From Candidatus Omnitrophota bacterium (GTDB lineage: Bacteria; Omnitrophota; Gorgyraeia; Duberdicusellales; Duberdicusellaceae): DNA of 34,577 bases. The translations under genes were made by a program, and so were the position numbers. The stretch covers positions 1 to 34,577 of the forward strand of contig JAFGCB010000070.1 of the NCBI GenBank assembly GCA_016932855.1. Reading direction: 5' to 3'. Below the pieces are notes generated by a model, which did no database searches, was not told where the DNA came from, and saw only the letters and a program-made list of their open reading frames with translations. Position 1 is the stretch's first letter, and every line of letters starts with the position of its first letter. Positions 23,771 to 31,593 of this stretch are shown in pieces.

Positions 23771-24982
23771 ATGCCCAAATTTGATTTCCCTGATAATTTC
23801 TTATGGGGAGCGGCCACTTCTTCTTATCAAATAGAGGGTCAAAATAAAGATAATGACTGGTTTCTCTGGGAAGAGGAGAGGAAAACTTCTTTTCGCTGCG
23901 GAAAAGCGGTTGATTCTTATAACAGGTTTGAGGAAGATTTCGATCTGGTTAAATCATTGGGGCATAACGCCCATAGATTGTCCTTTGAGTGGAGTAGAAT
24001 TCAGCCCCACCCCGGCAAGTTCAGTGAAAAAGAACTGGGTCACTACAGGCAAGTAATAAGCAGCCTTTTAGAAAGAAATATTAAGCCCATAGTGGCTCTT
24101 CATCATTTCACCAATCCTTCCTGGCTTTATCTAGACGGAGGATGGCTTAATCCTTTGTCTTCGAGTTATTTTTCCCAATACGTAGAGAGAGTGGTAAAAG
24201 AGTTTTCGGATTGCGTTTCCTGGTGGATTACTATAAATGAACCCCTGGTTTACATGTATAATAGTTACCTAAAAGGCATATGGCCGCCGGGCCAGAAATC
24301 ACTGCGGAAGGCTTTTTTAGTTTTAGACAACTTAAAAAAGGCGCATCTTAAGTCTTATGCCATCATACACGAAAAGTGTAAAGACGCCAAAGTTTCCATC
24401 GCTAAGCATATGAGGGTATTCAGCCCTTGTTTTAAGTTTAATTTCGGTCAGAATTTAATGCCGGCATATTTGCGCAACAAAATATTTAATTTCGACATTC
24501 TTGATTATTTCGCAAAACAGAAAGTTTTGGATTTTATAGGCCTTAACTACTATACTAAAGATTTTATTAAAGGGTCTTTAAAGAACGCTTTCGGCCGGGA
24601 TTGTATTTCTTCGCATCATAGGATGCGCAGGAATTCTTTAGGTTGGTATGTAAGCCCTAAGAGCATGTTTAAAATTCTCATGAGGCTTAAGAAGTATAAT
24701 CTACCTGTAATAATAGCCGAAAACGGAACCAGCGAAAACGAGGACCGTCTTTACGAGGAGTATTTAATAGAGCATTTGCGCTCTACGGCCGAGGCTATTA
24801 AGAAGGGCGTTGATGTAAGAGGGTATTTTTGGTGGTCGTTGCTGGATAATTTTGAATGGCACGAAGGTTTTAAGGCGAGATTCGGATTGGCAGAGGTGGA
24901 TTCAGACTTCAATAGGAAGGTAAGAAATTTTGCCTATATATTTAGGGATATATGCGTAAATAACAGGCTGAAAGTTTTATAA
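23771..24982 (+). CDS. GH1 family beta-glycosidase
   Basis: Retaining beta-glycosidase, probably cytosolic (no signal peptide). FPDNFLWGAATSSYQIEG near the N-terminus, TINEP with acid/base Glu157, IIAENGTS with nucleophile Glu317, and GYFWWSLLDNFEWHEGF near residue 351. 403 residues, at the short end for GH1. I chose ATG 23771 because the family motif starts at once; no clear ribosome binding site is visible. It follows the HbpS-like gene by 13 bases. Substrates of GH1 include cellobiose and other beta-glucosides; specificity cannot be read here. Confidence 0.93.
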   Translation: MPKFDFPDNFLWGAATSSYQIEGQNKDNDWFLWEEERKTSFRCGKAVDSYNRFEEDFDLVKSLGHNAHRLSFEWSRIQPHPGKFSEKELGHYRQVISSLLERNIKPIVALHHFTNPSWLYLDGGWLNPLSSSYFSQYVERVVKEFSDCVSWWITINEPLVYMYNSYLKGIWPPGQKSLRKAFLVLDNLKKAHLKSYAIIHEKCKDAKVSIAKHMRVFSPCFKFNFGQNLMPAYLRNKIFNFDILDYFAKQKVLDFIGLNYYTKDFIKGSLKNAFGRDCISSHHRMRRNSLGWYVSPKSMFKILMRLKKYNLPVIIAENGTSENEDRLYEEYLIEHLRSTAEAIKKGVDVRGYFWWSLLDNFEWHEGFKARFGLAEVDSDFNRKVRNFAYIFRDICVNNRLKVL

Positions 24983-24987
24983 TATGG

Positions 24988-25062
24988 GTTGCAAGGGATA
25001 CAGGGGATTTAAGGATTAAGCGGAAAATTTCCCTTACACCCCTTTACTTCCTAAACCTCTAT
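24988..25062. repeat. Word-repeat hairpin between GH1 gene and patatin gene
   Basis: Left arm AAGGGATACAGGGGATTTAA-type words, right arm CCTTACACCCCTTTACTTCC words; the inverse of the right arm (GGGGTGTAAG, AGGAAGTAAAG) resembles the left. Pairing is imperfect. It lies just before the ATG at 25068, leaving that gene without an obvious ribosome binding site. Confidence 0.5.
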
Positions 25063-25067
25063 ACTAC

Positions 25068-26963
25068 ATGTTTAAGCTAGAAGAAGTTTTAGCTAAGTTT
25101 CCTATTTTTTCTTCTTTAGATAAAGCCGGCATAAAACATCTTTCTTCCATCGCGGCTCTTAGGGAGTTTAAGCGCGGCCAGATAATATATAAGGAGAAAG
25201 ACCGGCCCGACAACCTTTATGTTGTATTTTCGGGCAGAGTAAAGACTTATACCGAGAGTTCTCAAAACGAAAAAAGAGTTTTAGAGCATCTTTATAAAGG
25301 AACTTGCTTCGGGATAATCTCTCTTTTTACCGATGAGCTCCATTCAGTTACAGCCCAGGCCGCCAGCGATTCCTTGATAATTGAAATACCTAAGGACAAA
25401 TTTAATCAATTTTTAAAACAGTATCCTCATTTGGCCTTAGAGTTTTCCCGGATACTTTCCCGCCGGGTTAAAAAGCGGGCTGATAAAGATAAGAATATTT
25501 TTGAGAGCGCGATAATTTCCGTATATAGTTTGTTTCAGGCTTCGGGAAAGACCAGTTATAGTTTAGGCTTGGCTAAGGCCTTGGCTTGCGAATCAAGAAA
25601 GAAAGTCATCTTAGTTGAGCTAAGGAATAAACGACAAGGTTTCGGCTTGGGTTTTATTAAGAAAGTTTTAAGCATCAGGAAATTCAAAGAAGCTGTATTT
25701 GAAGAATATTTAGAGAAAAAATGGGGTTTTGATTTTATCGGGCTATCCTACGAGCCTGATTTCTCCGATTCTTCTAAGGTTATTCCTTTATTTATAAGCT
25801 TTTTGACCGGTAGCTATAATTTTGTAATATTGGACCTGCCTTCGACCAAGGATAGCCTTACCGCTCTTCTTTTAATTGAATCTGATTTTATCCATATTCT
25901 TAGTTCGGGGTCATCTTCTTTGAAGAATGCAAAAAAGTCATCTAAGTTACTAACAAGCGCCTACGATATTAACGAAGATAAAATCAGGCTGGTTCTTAAC
26001 AAGGTTTCGCCGGGAGTATCGCAGATGCTTGATTCGAAGAGTAAGATTTTTGCTACGTTACCGTCCTTTAAGATTAGAGATCCTATAGATATAGTAAAGG
26101 ATTACCCGAATACCGCTTACGGTTTAGCCTTACGAAGAATCGCCCGGCAGATTTCTTCCGTGCGTATAGGCCTGGCTTTAGGCAGCGGCGCGGCTTTTGG
26201 CGCAGCCCACGTCGGCGTTCTTAAGGTTTTAGAGGAGAATAAGGTTAATATCGATATAGTATCGGGCTCAAGCATGGGTTCGATAGTTGTGGCCCTCTGG
26301 GGTTTAGGCAAGAGCTGGATCCAGATAAGAGATCTTATCTATAAATTTAAAGAGTTTCCGGTATTTTCATTCTTAGACGTCGGTTTCTCGGGCAAGTCAT
26401 TTTTAAGAGGGCGGTATCTTAAGAATTTACTAAAAGATCTTTTTGGCGACGCCACTTTCCATGATTTAAAAAGGCCGATTTTTATCGTAACTTTTGATTT
26501 TAAACAACGCAAGGCCTGCGTTCTGTCTTCGGGTAAATTCCTGATTCGAAAGGCTGTTCTGGCGAGTTGCTCTATGCCCGGGATTTTCGCTCCGGTAAAA
26601 GTTAAAGACGATTTACTTCTCGACGGAGGAGTGCTTAATCCCTTGCCTGTAGGGTGTTTAATGGAGGAAGGTATAAAAAAAATAATTTCTGTATGCGTTA
26701 CGCCTTCCAAGGAAGAGATACGTCAAGTATACGGTAAAACCACCAAGGATAAGTTTAATGTTTTTGATTTTATTTTCGGAAGCATTGAGGCTATGCAGGA
26801 GGAAATTTTCCAGAGAGCCCTTTCTTTGTCCGACGTAGTTATTCATCCCAGGTTCGGAGGTATTGACTGGACTAATTTCAAAAATATTGATTATTTTATA
26901 AAAAGCGGAGAAGTAGAGGCTTTAAAACAGATAGATAAGATTAAAGAATTAGAACGGATTTAA
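25068..26963 (+). CDS. cNMP-binding / ParA-like ATPase / patatin phospholipase fusion
   Basis: Three domains. Residues 1-140: cyclic-nucleotide-binding fold (PIFSSLDKAGIKHL, GQIIYKEKDRPDNLYVVFSG). About 148-335: degenerate ParA/MinD-like P-loop domain with FQASGKTSYSLGLAKALA (Lys161) and Walker-B-like NFVILDLPS (Asp256); the usual leading KGG is absent. About 366-560: patatin with oxyanion-hole GSGAAFGAAHVGVL, nucleophile Ser402 in GSSMGS, and catalytic Asp519 in DGG. Predicted membrane-lipid hydrolase under ligand and nucleotide control, related to the NTE type. It converges with the ParA gene downstream, leaving 25 bases between. I saw no signal peptide. Confidence 0.88.
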   Translation: MFKLEEVLAKFPIFSSLDKAGIKHLSSIAALREFKRGQIIYKEKDRPDNLYVVFSGRVKTYTESSQNEKRVLEHLYKGTCFGIISLFTDELHSVTAQAASDSLIIEIPKDKFNQFLKQYPHLALEFSRILSRRVKKRADKDKNIFESAIISVYSLFQASGKTSYSLGLAKALACESRKKVILVELRNKRQGFGLGFIKKVLSIRKFKEAVFEEYLEKKWGFDFIGLSYEPDFSDSSKVIPLFISFLTGSYNFVILDLPSTKDSLTALLLIESDFIHILSSGSSSLKNAKKSSKLLTSAYDINEDKIRLVLNKVSPGVSQMLDSKSKIFATLPSFKIRDPIDIVKDYPNTAYGLALRRIARQISSVRIGLALGSGAAFGAAHVGVLKVLEENKVNIDIVSGSSMGSIVVALWGLGKSWIQIRDLIYKFKEFPVFSFLDVGFSGKSFLRGRYLKNLLKDLFGDATFHDLKRPIFIVTFDFKQRKACVLSSGKFLIRKAVLASCSMPGIFAPVKVKDDLLLDGGVLNPLPVGCLMEEGIKKIISVCVTPSKEEIRQVYGKTTKDKFNVFDFIFGSIEAMQEEIFQRALSLSDVVIHPRFGGIDWTNFKNIDYFIKSGEVEALKQIDKIKELERI

Positions 26964-26988
26964 AGAATTATTTTTTTCTTCAAGAAGC

Positions 26989-28017
26989 CTAGTTATCCAG
27001 AATAATTAGGGAGTTGTACCCGCCGAAAGAATCACTTTCCTTTTCAGGATTCAGATCATCGTGCGTCCAGCGTTCATCAACGATGAATTTATAGCGGTAT
27101 TTGCCCCGGGGCAGGCTCAGGCTTTTCTGCCAGATTTCGTCTTTTAGGACCATAGAGTAATCGTTACTTTTTTTCCAGTCATTAAAGTCGCCTACCAGAT
27201 ATACTTTGCATGTCTGCGGTGCGCAGCATTTGAATTCCACTGTTTTTATCTTACCGGTTTTTCTGAGAAGTTCTTTGGTTAAGGATTCGAAGTCCGCGGC
27301 CCCCCTTGATTTAGGGTTATATTCGAATATAGATTTTCCTAAAAGGGACGCTTCTTTTAAATGGACATTATTTCTTATTATTGTAGAAAGTAACTTGTGG
27401 GCGAATTTGACTTGAACTCTGCGCAGGAACGCTTTCGAGAAGTTAAGGCGCTTGTCGTACATGTCGATAAAATAAAATATACTGGGTATTTTTTCGCTGC
27501 AGTCGCCCAGAAGCCCCATTATTTTATTTAGTTGCTCGGCGCCGGTTAAAGAGAATATGCTGCATTCAAGAGGCGTCATGACTATATCAGTTGATTTTAA
27601 GGCATTGAGGGTAAGAAATCCCAGATTGGGAGGGCAGTCAATCACTACATAATCGAGGTCTAGATTTTCTATTTTCGCCAGCAGCCTTGATAGAAGTTCA
27701 AGAGCATAGCCGTTACCCGACAACTCTGGCTCCAGGGCACCCAGCTGTAATTCTGAGGGAATAATAAAAAAATTCGGGTTTCTTTCAATCATGTATTCTT
27801 GGGGATTGAAGTCTATGTCTTTTAAGATATTGTCGAAAATAGTAAGAACCGACCAGGCATTATCAGCGCAGCCTAAATGCATCGTAGTGTGATGTTGAGG
27901 GTCGAGGTCTATGAGAAGGGTTTTTAGTCCTGCTTTGGCTAGAGCCGCGGCGATGTTTACCGCTGAAGTAGTTTTACCGCAACCCCCTTTTTGATTAGCC
28001 AGAGTCACTACTTTCAT
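26989..28017 (-). CDS. ParA/Soj-type ATPase fused to a glycogen-binding (AMPK-beta-like) domain
   Basis: Residues 1-250: ParA with deviant Walker A KGGCGKTT (10-17), LLIDLDPQ, and [10 protein letters not shown] (124-133). Residues 258-342: E-set domain like AMPK beta/CBM48: [31 protein letters not shown]. The AMPK-beta glycogen contacts Trp100, Lys126, Trp133 and Asn150 correspond to Trp281, Lys310, Trp317 and Asn335; Leu146 is Phe331. So this may bind polysaccharide and position it, or be tethered by it. AAGGAG precedes the ATG on the minus strand. No parB or parS is visible nearby, so ordinary chromosome segregation is unlikely. It is downstream of the membrane protein gene in an operon. 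Confidence 0.88.
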   Translation of the reverse strand: MKVVTLANQKGGCGKTTSAVNIAAALAKAGLKTLLIDLDPQHHTTMHLGCADNAWSVLTIFDNILKDIDFNPQEYMIERNPNFFIIPSELQLGALEPELSGNGYALELLSRLLAKIENLDLDYVVIDCPPNLGFLTLNALKSTDIVMTPLECSIFSLTGAEQLNKIMGLLGDCSEKIPSIFYFIDMYDKRLNFSKAFLRRVQVKFAHKLLSTIIRNNVHLKEASLLGKSIFEYNPKSRGAADFESLTKELLRKTGKIKTVEFKCCAPQTCKVYLVGDFNDWKKSNDYSMVLKDEIWQKSLSLPRGKYRYKFIVDERWTHDDLNPEKESDSFGGYNSLIILDN

Positions 28018-28095
28018 ATTTTACTCCTTTTTTATCCTACAGATTTTATTGTTTCTTATCTGTAGTTTATGCCTCTCACCCTGTATTCTTCCATG

Positions 28096-28767
28096 CTACC
28101 GTTTAGCTATTTCTATATTTTTTATTTTGAAATCAAGAGGCAGAGTTTTCAAGTCAAAGACAATTCTTAATTGAGTTATTCGGTAGAGATTTAAGTCGCT
28201 TTCTTCCAGTCCTAAGGCCTGGCCGGTAATCTCTAAGCTCGGTTTTCCGCTTGTATACAAGGTCACCGGATCACGGGAGTTGGAGCAATAAAGATAATCT
28301 TTAAGAATGAGATCTATTTCTCTGGGTTCATCGTTGAAATAAACCTTAAGGCAGTCCTCGTATATGTTTAGAGGCTTTTTGAGGTTTACTACCAAGGTTG
28401 CCAGGGACGAGCCGTTTATTGTGATGGGAAATTCTTTAACCAAAGGTTTTAGTTTATTAGTTTCTTGGATCAAGAAGAGCGATTCTATCGGGTCTAAGAG
28501 CAAGCTCTCTTTTTTTTCAAGACGGCTATTTTTATTGGAAAGACGTTTTGCGGTCTTTGAGCTGGAGGATTTTGTTGTTTTTGAGAACGAGGATTTATTA
28601 TCCTTGTTCGAGTAGGAAAGCAGGAACGCGATCAGCACAATCGAAAAAGACAGGGTCATCAAGAAACCCATTGTAAACCAGGGTTTGTTTTTTTTGGACG
28701 GCAAATTTTTTTCCTTATGGTTTACAAAAAAGGCTTGTTTAAGTCTATGTAATTCTTCTTTAGCCAC
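28096..28767 (-). CDS. Single-pass membrane protein of unknown function
   Basis: 223 residues, probable GTG start at 28767 (weak start evidence). Residues about 30-50 form one transmembrane helix (FTMGFLMTLSFSIVLIAFLL) preceded by basic residues, so the C-terminal part would be periplasmic. A Ser/Lys-rich linker (about 52-88) leads to a beta-rich domain (120-223; PITINGSSLATLVVNLKKPL, LRIVFDLKTLPLDFKI). I recognise no family. It precedes the ParA-glycogen-binding gene in the same direction with a 78-base gap, so they may act together, the ATPase perhaps docking on its short cytoplasmic N-terminus. Confidence 0.65.
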   Translation of the reverse strand: MAKEELHRLKQAFFVNHKEKNLPSKKNKPWFTMGFLMTLSFSIVLIAFLLSYSNKDNKSSFSKTTKSSSSKTAKRLSNKNSRLEKKESLLLDPIESLFLIQETNKLKPLVKEFPITINGSSLATLVVNLKKPLNIYEDCLKVYFNDEPREIDLILKDYLYCSNSRDPVTLYTSGKPSLEITGQALGLEESDLNLYRITQLRIVFDLKTLPLDFKIKNIEIAKR

Positions 28768-28801
28768 AGCTTTGTAGTTAGTCCTTGGGTAACTGTCTTC
28801 C

Positions 28802-28852
28802 TAATATAATAATACTATTGTAAGATTAAAAAATCAACAGTATAATAACAAT
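28802..28852. promoter_or_regulatory. Divergent overlapping promoters, plus strand leaderless
   Basis: Plus strand: TTGTAA (28818-28823), 17 bases, TATAAT (28841-28846), with the start point expected at the lipoprotein ATG (28853). Minus strand: TTGATT, 17 bases, TATTAT (28809-28814 on the plus strand), feeding the gene starting at 28767. The region has imperfect dyad symmetry (AATACTATTG against CAACAGTATA), which places the two -10 boxes symmetrically and would let one regulator control both. Confidence 0.65.
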
Positions 28853-29251
28853 ATGCGATTTTTTTTAATTTTGTTTATTTGCCTTTTTTCTTCGGGGTGC
28901 GCTACGTTTTGGGGCTCGAAGCAGGCAGATCCTTTAGCTCAGGAAGGAATTGTCGAAAAAACTATAGCTGTAGGCGTCCAAAAGCTTTGGCAGGCTGCTG
29001 TAATAGAGTTTAGGAATACGGAAATAATCGAAGCCAACAGAGAAGAATTTTCAATAAGGGGCATTAAAGATAAGGTCATTATTGAGTTTAAGGCCAGGCC
29101 TGAAGACGAGAAGAGGTCTGTCTTTAGGGTAAAGGCTGCTGGCCCCGATCAAGGCCCTGAGCTTAAAGCCGCTCAAAGATTCGCCAACCTGATATATAAG
29201 AGGGCTAAATCTATATGGTTTTCATTAATTCACTCTCGGACTGTTGATTGA
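28853..29251 (+). CDS. Small lipoprotein, DUF3568-like
   Basis: 132 residues. Signal peptide with lipobox LFSSGC (Cys16), so lipid-anchored in the envelope. The mature part (KLWQAAVIEFRNTEIIEANREEFSIRG, VIIEFKARPEDEKRSVFRVKAAG) fits the DUF3568 pattern of small periplasmic proteins; this is weak recognition. Transcription appears to start at the initiation codon, so translation would be leaderless. It is divergent from the membrane protein/ParA operon. Confidence 0.75.
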   Translation: MRFFLILFICLFSSGCATFWGSKQADPLAQEGIVEKTIAVGVQKLWQAAVIEFRNTEIIEANREEFSIRGIKDKVIIEFKARPEDEKRSVFRVKAAGPDQGPELKAAQRFANLIYKRAKSIWFSLIHSRTVD

Positions 29252-29315
29252 AGCATAATTAAGGTTTTTTTGCGGGCCGGTCTTGTCCTAAAACCCAAGG
29301 TTTTCAAGAAAAAAC

Positions 29316-29344
29316 TTTACTTTTCAATGCCTATATGCTATAGT
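29316..29344 (+). promoter_or_regulatory. Promoter of rpsU
   Basis: TTTACT (29316-29321), 17 bases, TATAGT (29339-29344). Expected start near 29351, leaving a leader of about 26 bases with AAAGGAG before the ATG. Confidence 0.55.
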
Positions 29345-29376
29345 AAAAAATCTTATTTTTCTAAGAAAGGAGAAGC

Positions 29377-29553
29377 ATGGCGGAGGTAAAAATAAATAGA
29401 GACGAAGATTTTGAAAAAGCCCTTAAACGGTTTAAGATGCAGTGTAAGAAAGAGGGCATTCTTAAGCAGTTCAGGGAAAGGCAGTACTATACCAAGCCCT
29501 CGGAAAAAAGGAGGCAGAATGTAAAGAGGAAGAGGAGAAAGAGCAAGGGTTAA
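29377..29553 (+). CDS. rpsU: 30S ribosomal protein S21
   Basis: 58 residues: MAEVKINRDEDFEKALKRFK, then a Cys23-Lys-Lys-Glu-Gly segment, REREQ-like QFRERQYYTKPSEKRR and a basic tail RKRRKSKG. This is the usual S21 pattern (single helix followed by basic tail) and length. S21 binds the 30S platform and aids initiation. It is too short for length-filtered gene lists. AAAGGAG (29367-29373) lies 3 bases before ATG. The RRM gene follows 63 bases later. Confidence 0.93.
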   Translation: MAEVKINRDEDFEKALKRFKMQCKKEGILKQFRERQYYTKPSEKRRQNVKRKRRKSKG

Positions 29554-29571
29554 TTTTTTTGCGAACTTAGT

Positions 29572-29593
29572 TTCCTTAAGAGTTTTTAAGGAA
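29572..29593 (+). other. Hairpin between rpsU and the RRM gene
   Basis: TTCCTTAA (29572-29579) and TTAAGGAA (29586-29593), loop of six. A T-run (29553-29560) lies before, not after, the stem. The hairpin is close to the AAGGAG site of the next gene and might regulate it. Confidence 0.55.
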
Positions 29594-29616
29594 GAAAATA
29601 AGGAGTTTAGAGTAAG

Positions 29617-29949
29617 ATGTTCGAAGATAAGAGTAAAAACAAATTGTATATAGGAAACTTGGAATATACCACCAGTGAAGAAGAGATTGCTCAGGCTTTC
29701 TCTGAGAAGGGGATTAACGTAAAAGAAGTAAGGATTATAAAAGATAAATTCAGCGGGCGTTCCAAGGGCTTTGGTTTTGCCGAGGTGGAAAGCGAAGACA
29801 AGATTCAGGAAGCAATATCTGCTATGGACGGACAGGATTTAAAAGGGCGTAAAATCCGGGTAAGCCAGGCTAAAGAACGACAGCCTCGCAGAGACAGAGG
29901 GGATAATAGGGATTTTAGACCGCGGCGACCTGGACCAAGAAGCTTCTAA
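29617..29949 (+). CDS. RRM-domain RNA-binding protein
   Basis: 110 residues: one RNA recognition motif (about 8-85) with RNP2 LYIGNL and RNP1 KGFGFAEV, then a short RG/RP-rich tail (RRDRGDNRDFRPRRPGPR). This matches the small Rbp proteins of cyanobacteria and many uncultured bacteria, several of which are cold-induced RNA chaperones. It follows rpsU, an association also known in cyanobacteria (rbp next to rpsU). Confidence 0.93.
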   Translation: MFEDKSKNKLYIGNLEYTTSEEEIAQAFSEKGINVKEVRIIKDKFSGRSKGFGFAEVESEDKIQEAISAMDGQDLKGRKIRVSQAKERQPRRDRGDNRDFRPRRPGPRSF

Positions 29950-30019
29950 TCCTCAACAATCCGCGTAACTAATTTTCATCCATTCGAAAGATTTAAAACT
30001 CACAAAAGAGGCTTAAGAA

Positions 30020-30178
30020 GTGTTTAACTTTAAAGACTTAGGTGACATGAGCAAATTGGCCCAGCAGGCCAAGGATCTCCAGAAGGCTCAGGAGGAGAAC
30101 CAGCTAAAGATTTTGGCTGCTTTAAAGGAGATTTCTCAGCATCTAAAAGAAATAAAAACACTGCTCTCTAGCAAATAG
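30020..30178 (+). CDS. Small ORF resembling the YbaB/EbfC N-terminal helix
   Basis: 52 residues from GTG 30020: MFNFKDLGDMSKLAQQAKDL then QKAQEENQLKILAALKEI and a final helix HLKEIKTLLSSK. The beginning resembles the coiled-coil start of YbaB/EbfC nucleoid-associated proteins, but the beta-sheet part is missing. AGAGG (30006-30010) lies nine bases before the start; ATG 30047 is an alternative. It ends just before a strong hairpin. Likely a short helical coiled-coil protein; function unknown. Confidence 0.55.
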   Translation: MFNFKDLGDMSKLAQQAKDLQKAQEENQLKILAALKEISQHLKEIKTLLSSK

Positions 30179-30229
30179 AAATATAAACGGCGTAGGTCTT
30201 GTATATCTTTTCCCGCGCCGTTTATATTT
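30179..30229 (+). terminator. Long hairpin, probable terminator
   Basis: AAATATAAACGGCG (30179-30192) is perfectly complementary to CGCCGTTTATATTT (30216-30229); the loop is 23 bases. T-rich 3' arm but no long T-run after it, so it is a plausible terminator of the small ORF and of the rpsU/RRM unit. Confidence 0.65.
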
Positions 30230-30271
30230 TGTACCGTTACTTTCCCCACCGCCATTATTTTTATTACAAAA

Positions 30272-30300
30272 TTGCACAGAGATAGTATTTTTGCTAAAAT
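30272..30300 (+). promoter_or_regulatory. Promoter of treT
   Basis: TTGCAC (30272-30277), 17 bases, TAAAAT (30295-30300). Expected start near 30307, giving a leader of about 52 bases to the GTG at 30359. Confidence 0.65.
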
Positions 30301-30358
30301 ACTTAACGAAGCGTCATAATGAAATTATAAATTCATAATAGCTAGAAGGGGGTTTAAA

Positions 30359-31570
30359 GTGATAAGAAGTATTGACGATTATGCCGATATTGTAAGCGCT
30401 GAAACTATATCCGCAATTTTTAAGAAGGCCCGAAAACTTTATAACAAGCGTATCTGTAATGTTAATGCTACCTTTCTGGGCGGGGGGGTAGCCGAAATCT
30501 TGGGCCGGCTGGTTCCTCTTATGAACGAGGTAGGTCTTGACGCCGAGTGGCGCACCATTCACGGCAGCCCGGCTTTTTTTGATGTCACCAAACGTTTTCA
30601 TAACGCTCTTCAGAGCGGCCCTCTTGAGCTTACGGAATTTACGAAAAGTCTTTATTTAGATATAAATGAAGAGTTTTCAAAGTTTACCCATTTAAATTCC
30701 GATTTTATTATTGTTCACGATCCTCAGCCTCTTCCGCTTATAAAGTTTTACACCAAGACTCAGCCCTGGATATGGAGATGCCACATTGATCTTACCGACC
30801 CTCATAAGGAGTTGTGGGGTTTTCTTAAGAATTTCATGATCAGGTATGATATGATTATTGTCTCCAGCGAAAAATACAAGAAGAAAGATTTACCTGTGGA
30901 GCAGAGGATAGTCCACCCTGCGATTGATCCTCTTTCTTTGAAAAATATGGATCTTTCCGAGAAGGAAATTTTAAAACAGATTAAAAACGCCGGTGTTCCT
31001 ACCGATAAACCGGTTATAGCTCAGGTTTCCCGAATGGATCCTTGGAAAGACCCGGAAGGGGTTTTAGAGGTTTACAATATCGTGCGGGAGAAAATAGATT
31101 GCCGGCTTTTATATTGCTACAACTTGGCAACCGATGATCCCGAAGGCATGACCATTTATACAAAAATACGCAAGAAAGCGGCAAAGCTGGTAGAGAAAAA
31201 AGACGTGATATTCGTGGTCGGAAATAACGACGTTTTAGTCAATGCCGTTCAAAGGTTTGCCGATGTAATCCTTCAAAAATCCACTAAAGAAGGGTTTGCC
31301 CTTACGGTAACCGAAGCTCTCTGGAAAGCAAAGCCTGTTGTGGCTGGAAATGTTGGCGGGATACCTGTTCAGATCGAAGACGGAGAAACAGGTTTTCTGG
31401 TTGACCCTCATGATTATAAGACTTGTGCCAATAGAGTGATAAAGCTTCTTAAAAACCCTAAGCTTGCCCGGCAGATGGGTAAAAAGGCAAAGGAGAACGT
31501 AAGGAAAAAGTTTCTTACTACCAGACTTCTGTCGGATTATTTGGATATAATTACCGATATATTACAATAG
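30359..31570 (+). CDS. treT: Trehalose synthase TreT (GT4 glycosyltransferase)
   Basis: Makes trehalose from NDP-glucose and glucose. Signature GGGVAEILGRLVPLMNEVGL followed by DAEWRTIHGSPAFFDVTKRF (about 41-80) is specific for TreT. C-terminal GT-B half: VIAQVSRMDPWKDPEGVLE, EGFALTVTEALWKAKPVVAG, GGIPVQIEDGETGFLV. 403 residues, normal. Start GTG 30359 after AAGGGGG. Trehalose would serve as an osmolyte, thermal protectant or carbon store, which fits the stress gene theme. Next gene begins 23 bases downstream. Confidence 0.92.
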   Translation: MIRSIDDYADIVSAETISAIFKKARKLYNKRICNVNATFLGGGVAEILGRLVPLMNEVGLDAEWRTIHGSPAFFDVTKRFHNALQSGPLELTEFTKSLYLDINEEFSKFTHLNSDFIIVHDPQPLPLIKFYTKTQPWIWRCHIDLTDPHKELWGFLKNFMIRYDMIIVSSEKYKKKDLPVEQRIVHPAIDPLSLKNMDLSEKEILKQIKNAGVPTDKPVIAQVSRMDPWKDPEGVLEVYNIVREKIDCRLLYCYNLATDDPEGMTIYTKIRKKAAKLVEKKDVIFVVGNNDVLVNAVQRFADVILQKSTKEGFALTVTEALWKAKPVVAGNVGGIPVQIEDGETGFLVDPHDYKTCANRVIKLLKNPKLARQMGKKAKENVRKKFLTTRLLSDYLDIITDILQ

Positions 31571-31593
31571 AATAGAATAGCGAAAGCAAAGCA

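Noticed and set aside
26989-28017. ParA gene as a chromosome or plasmid partition system
   Set aside because: No parB gene or parS-like repeats are visible, and the glycogen-binding fusion is unlike Soj/ParA of partition loci.
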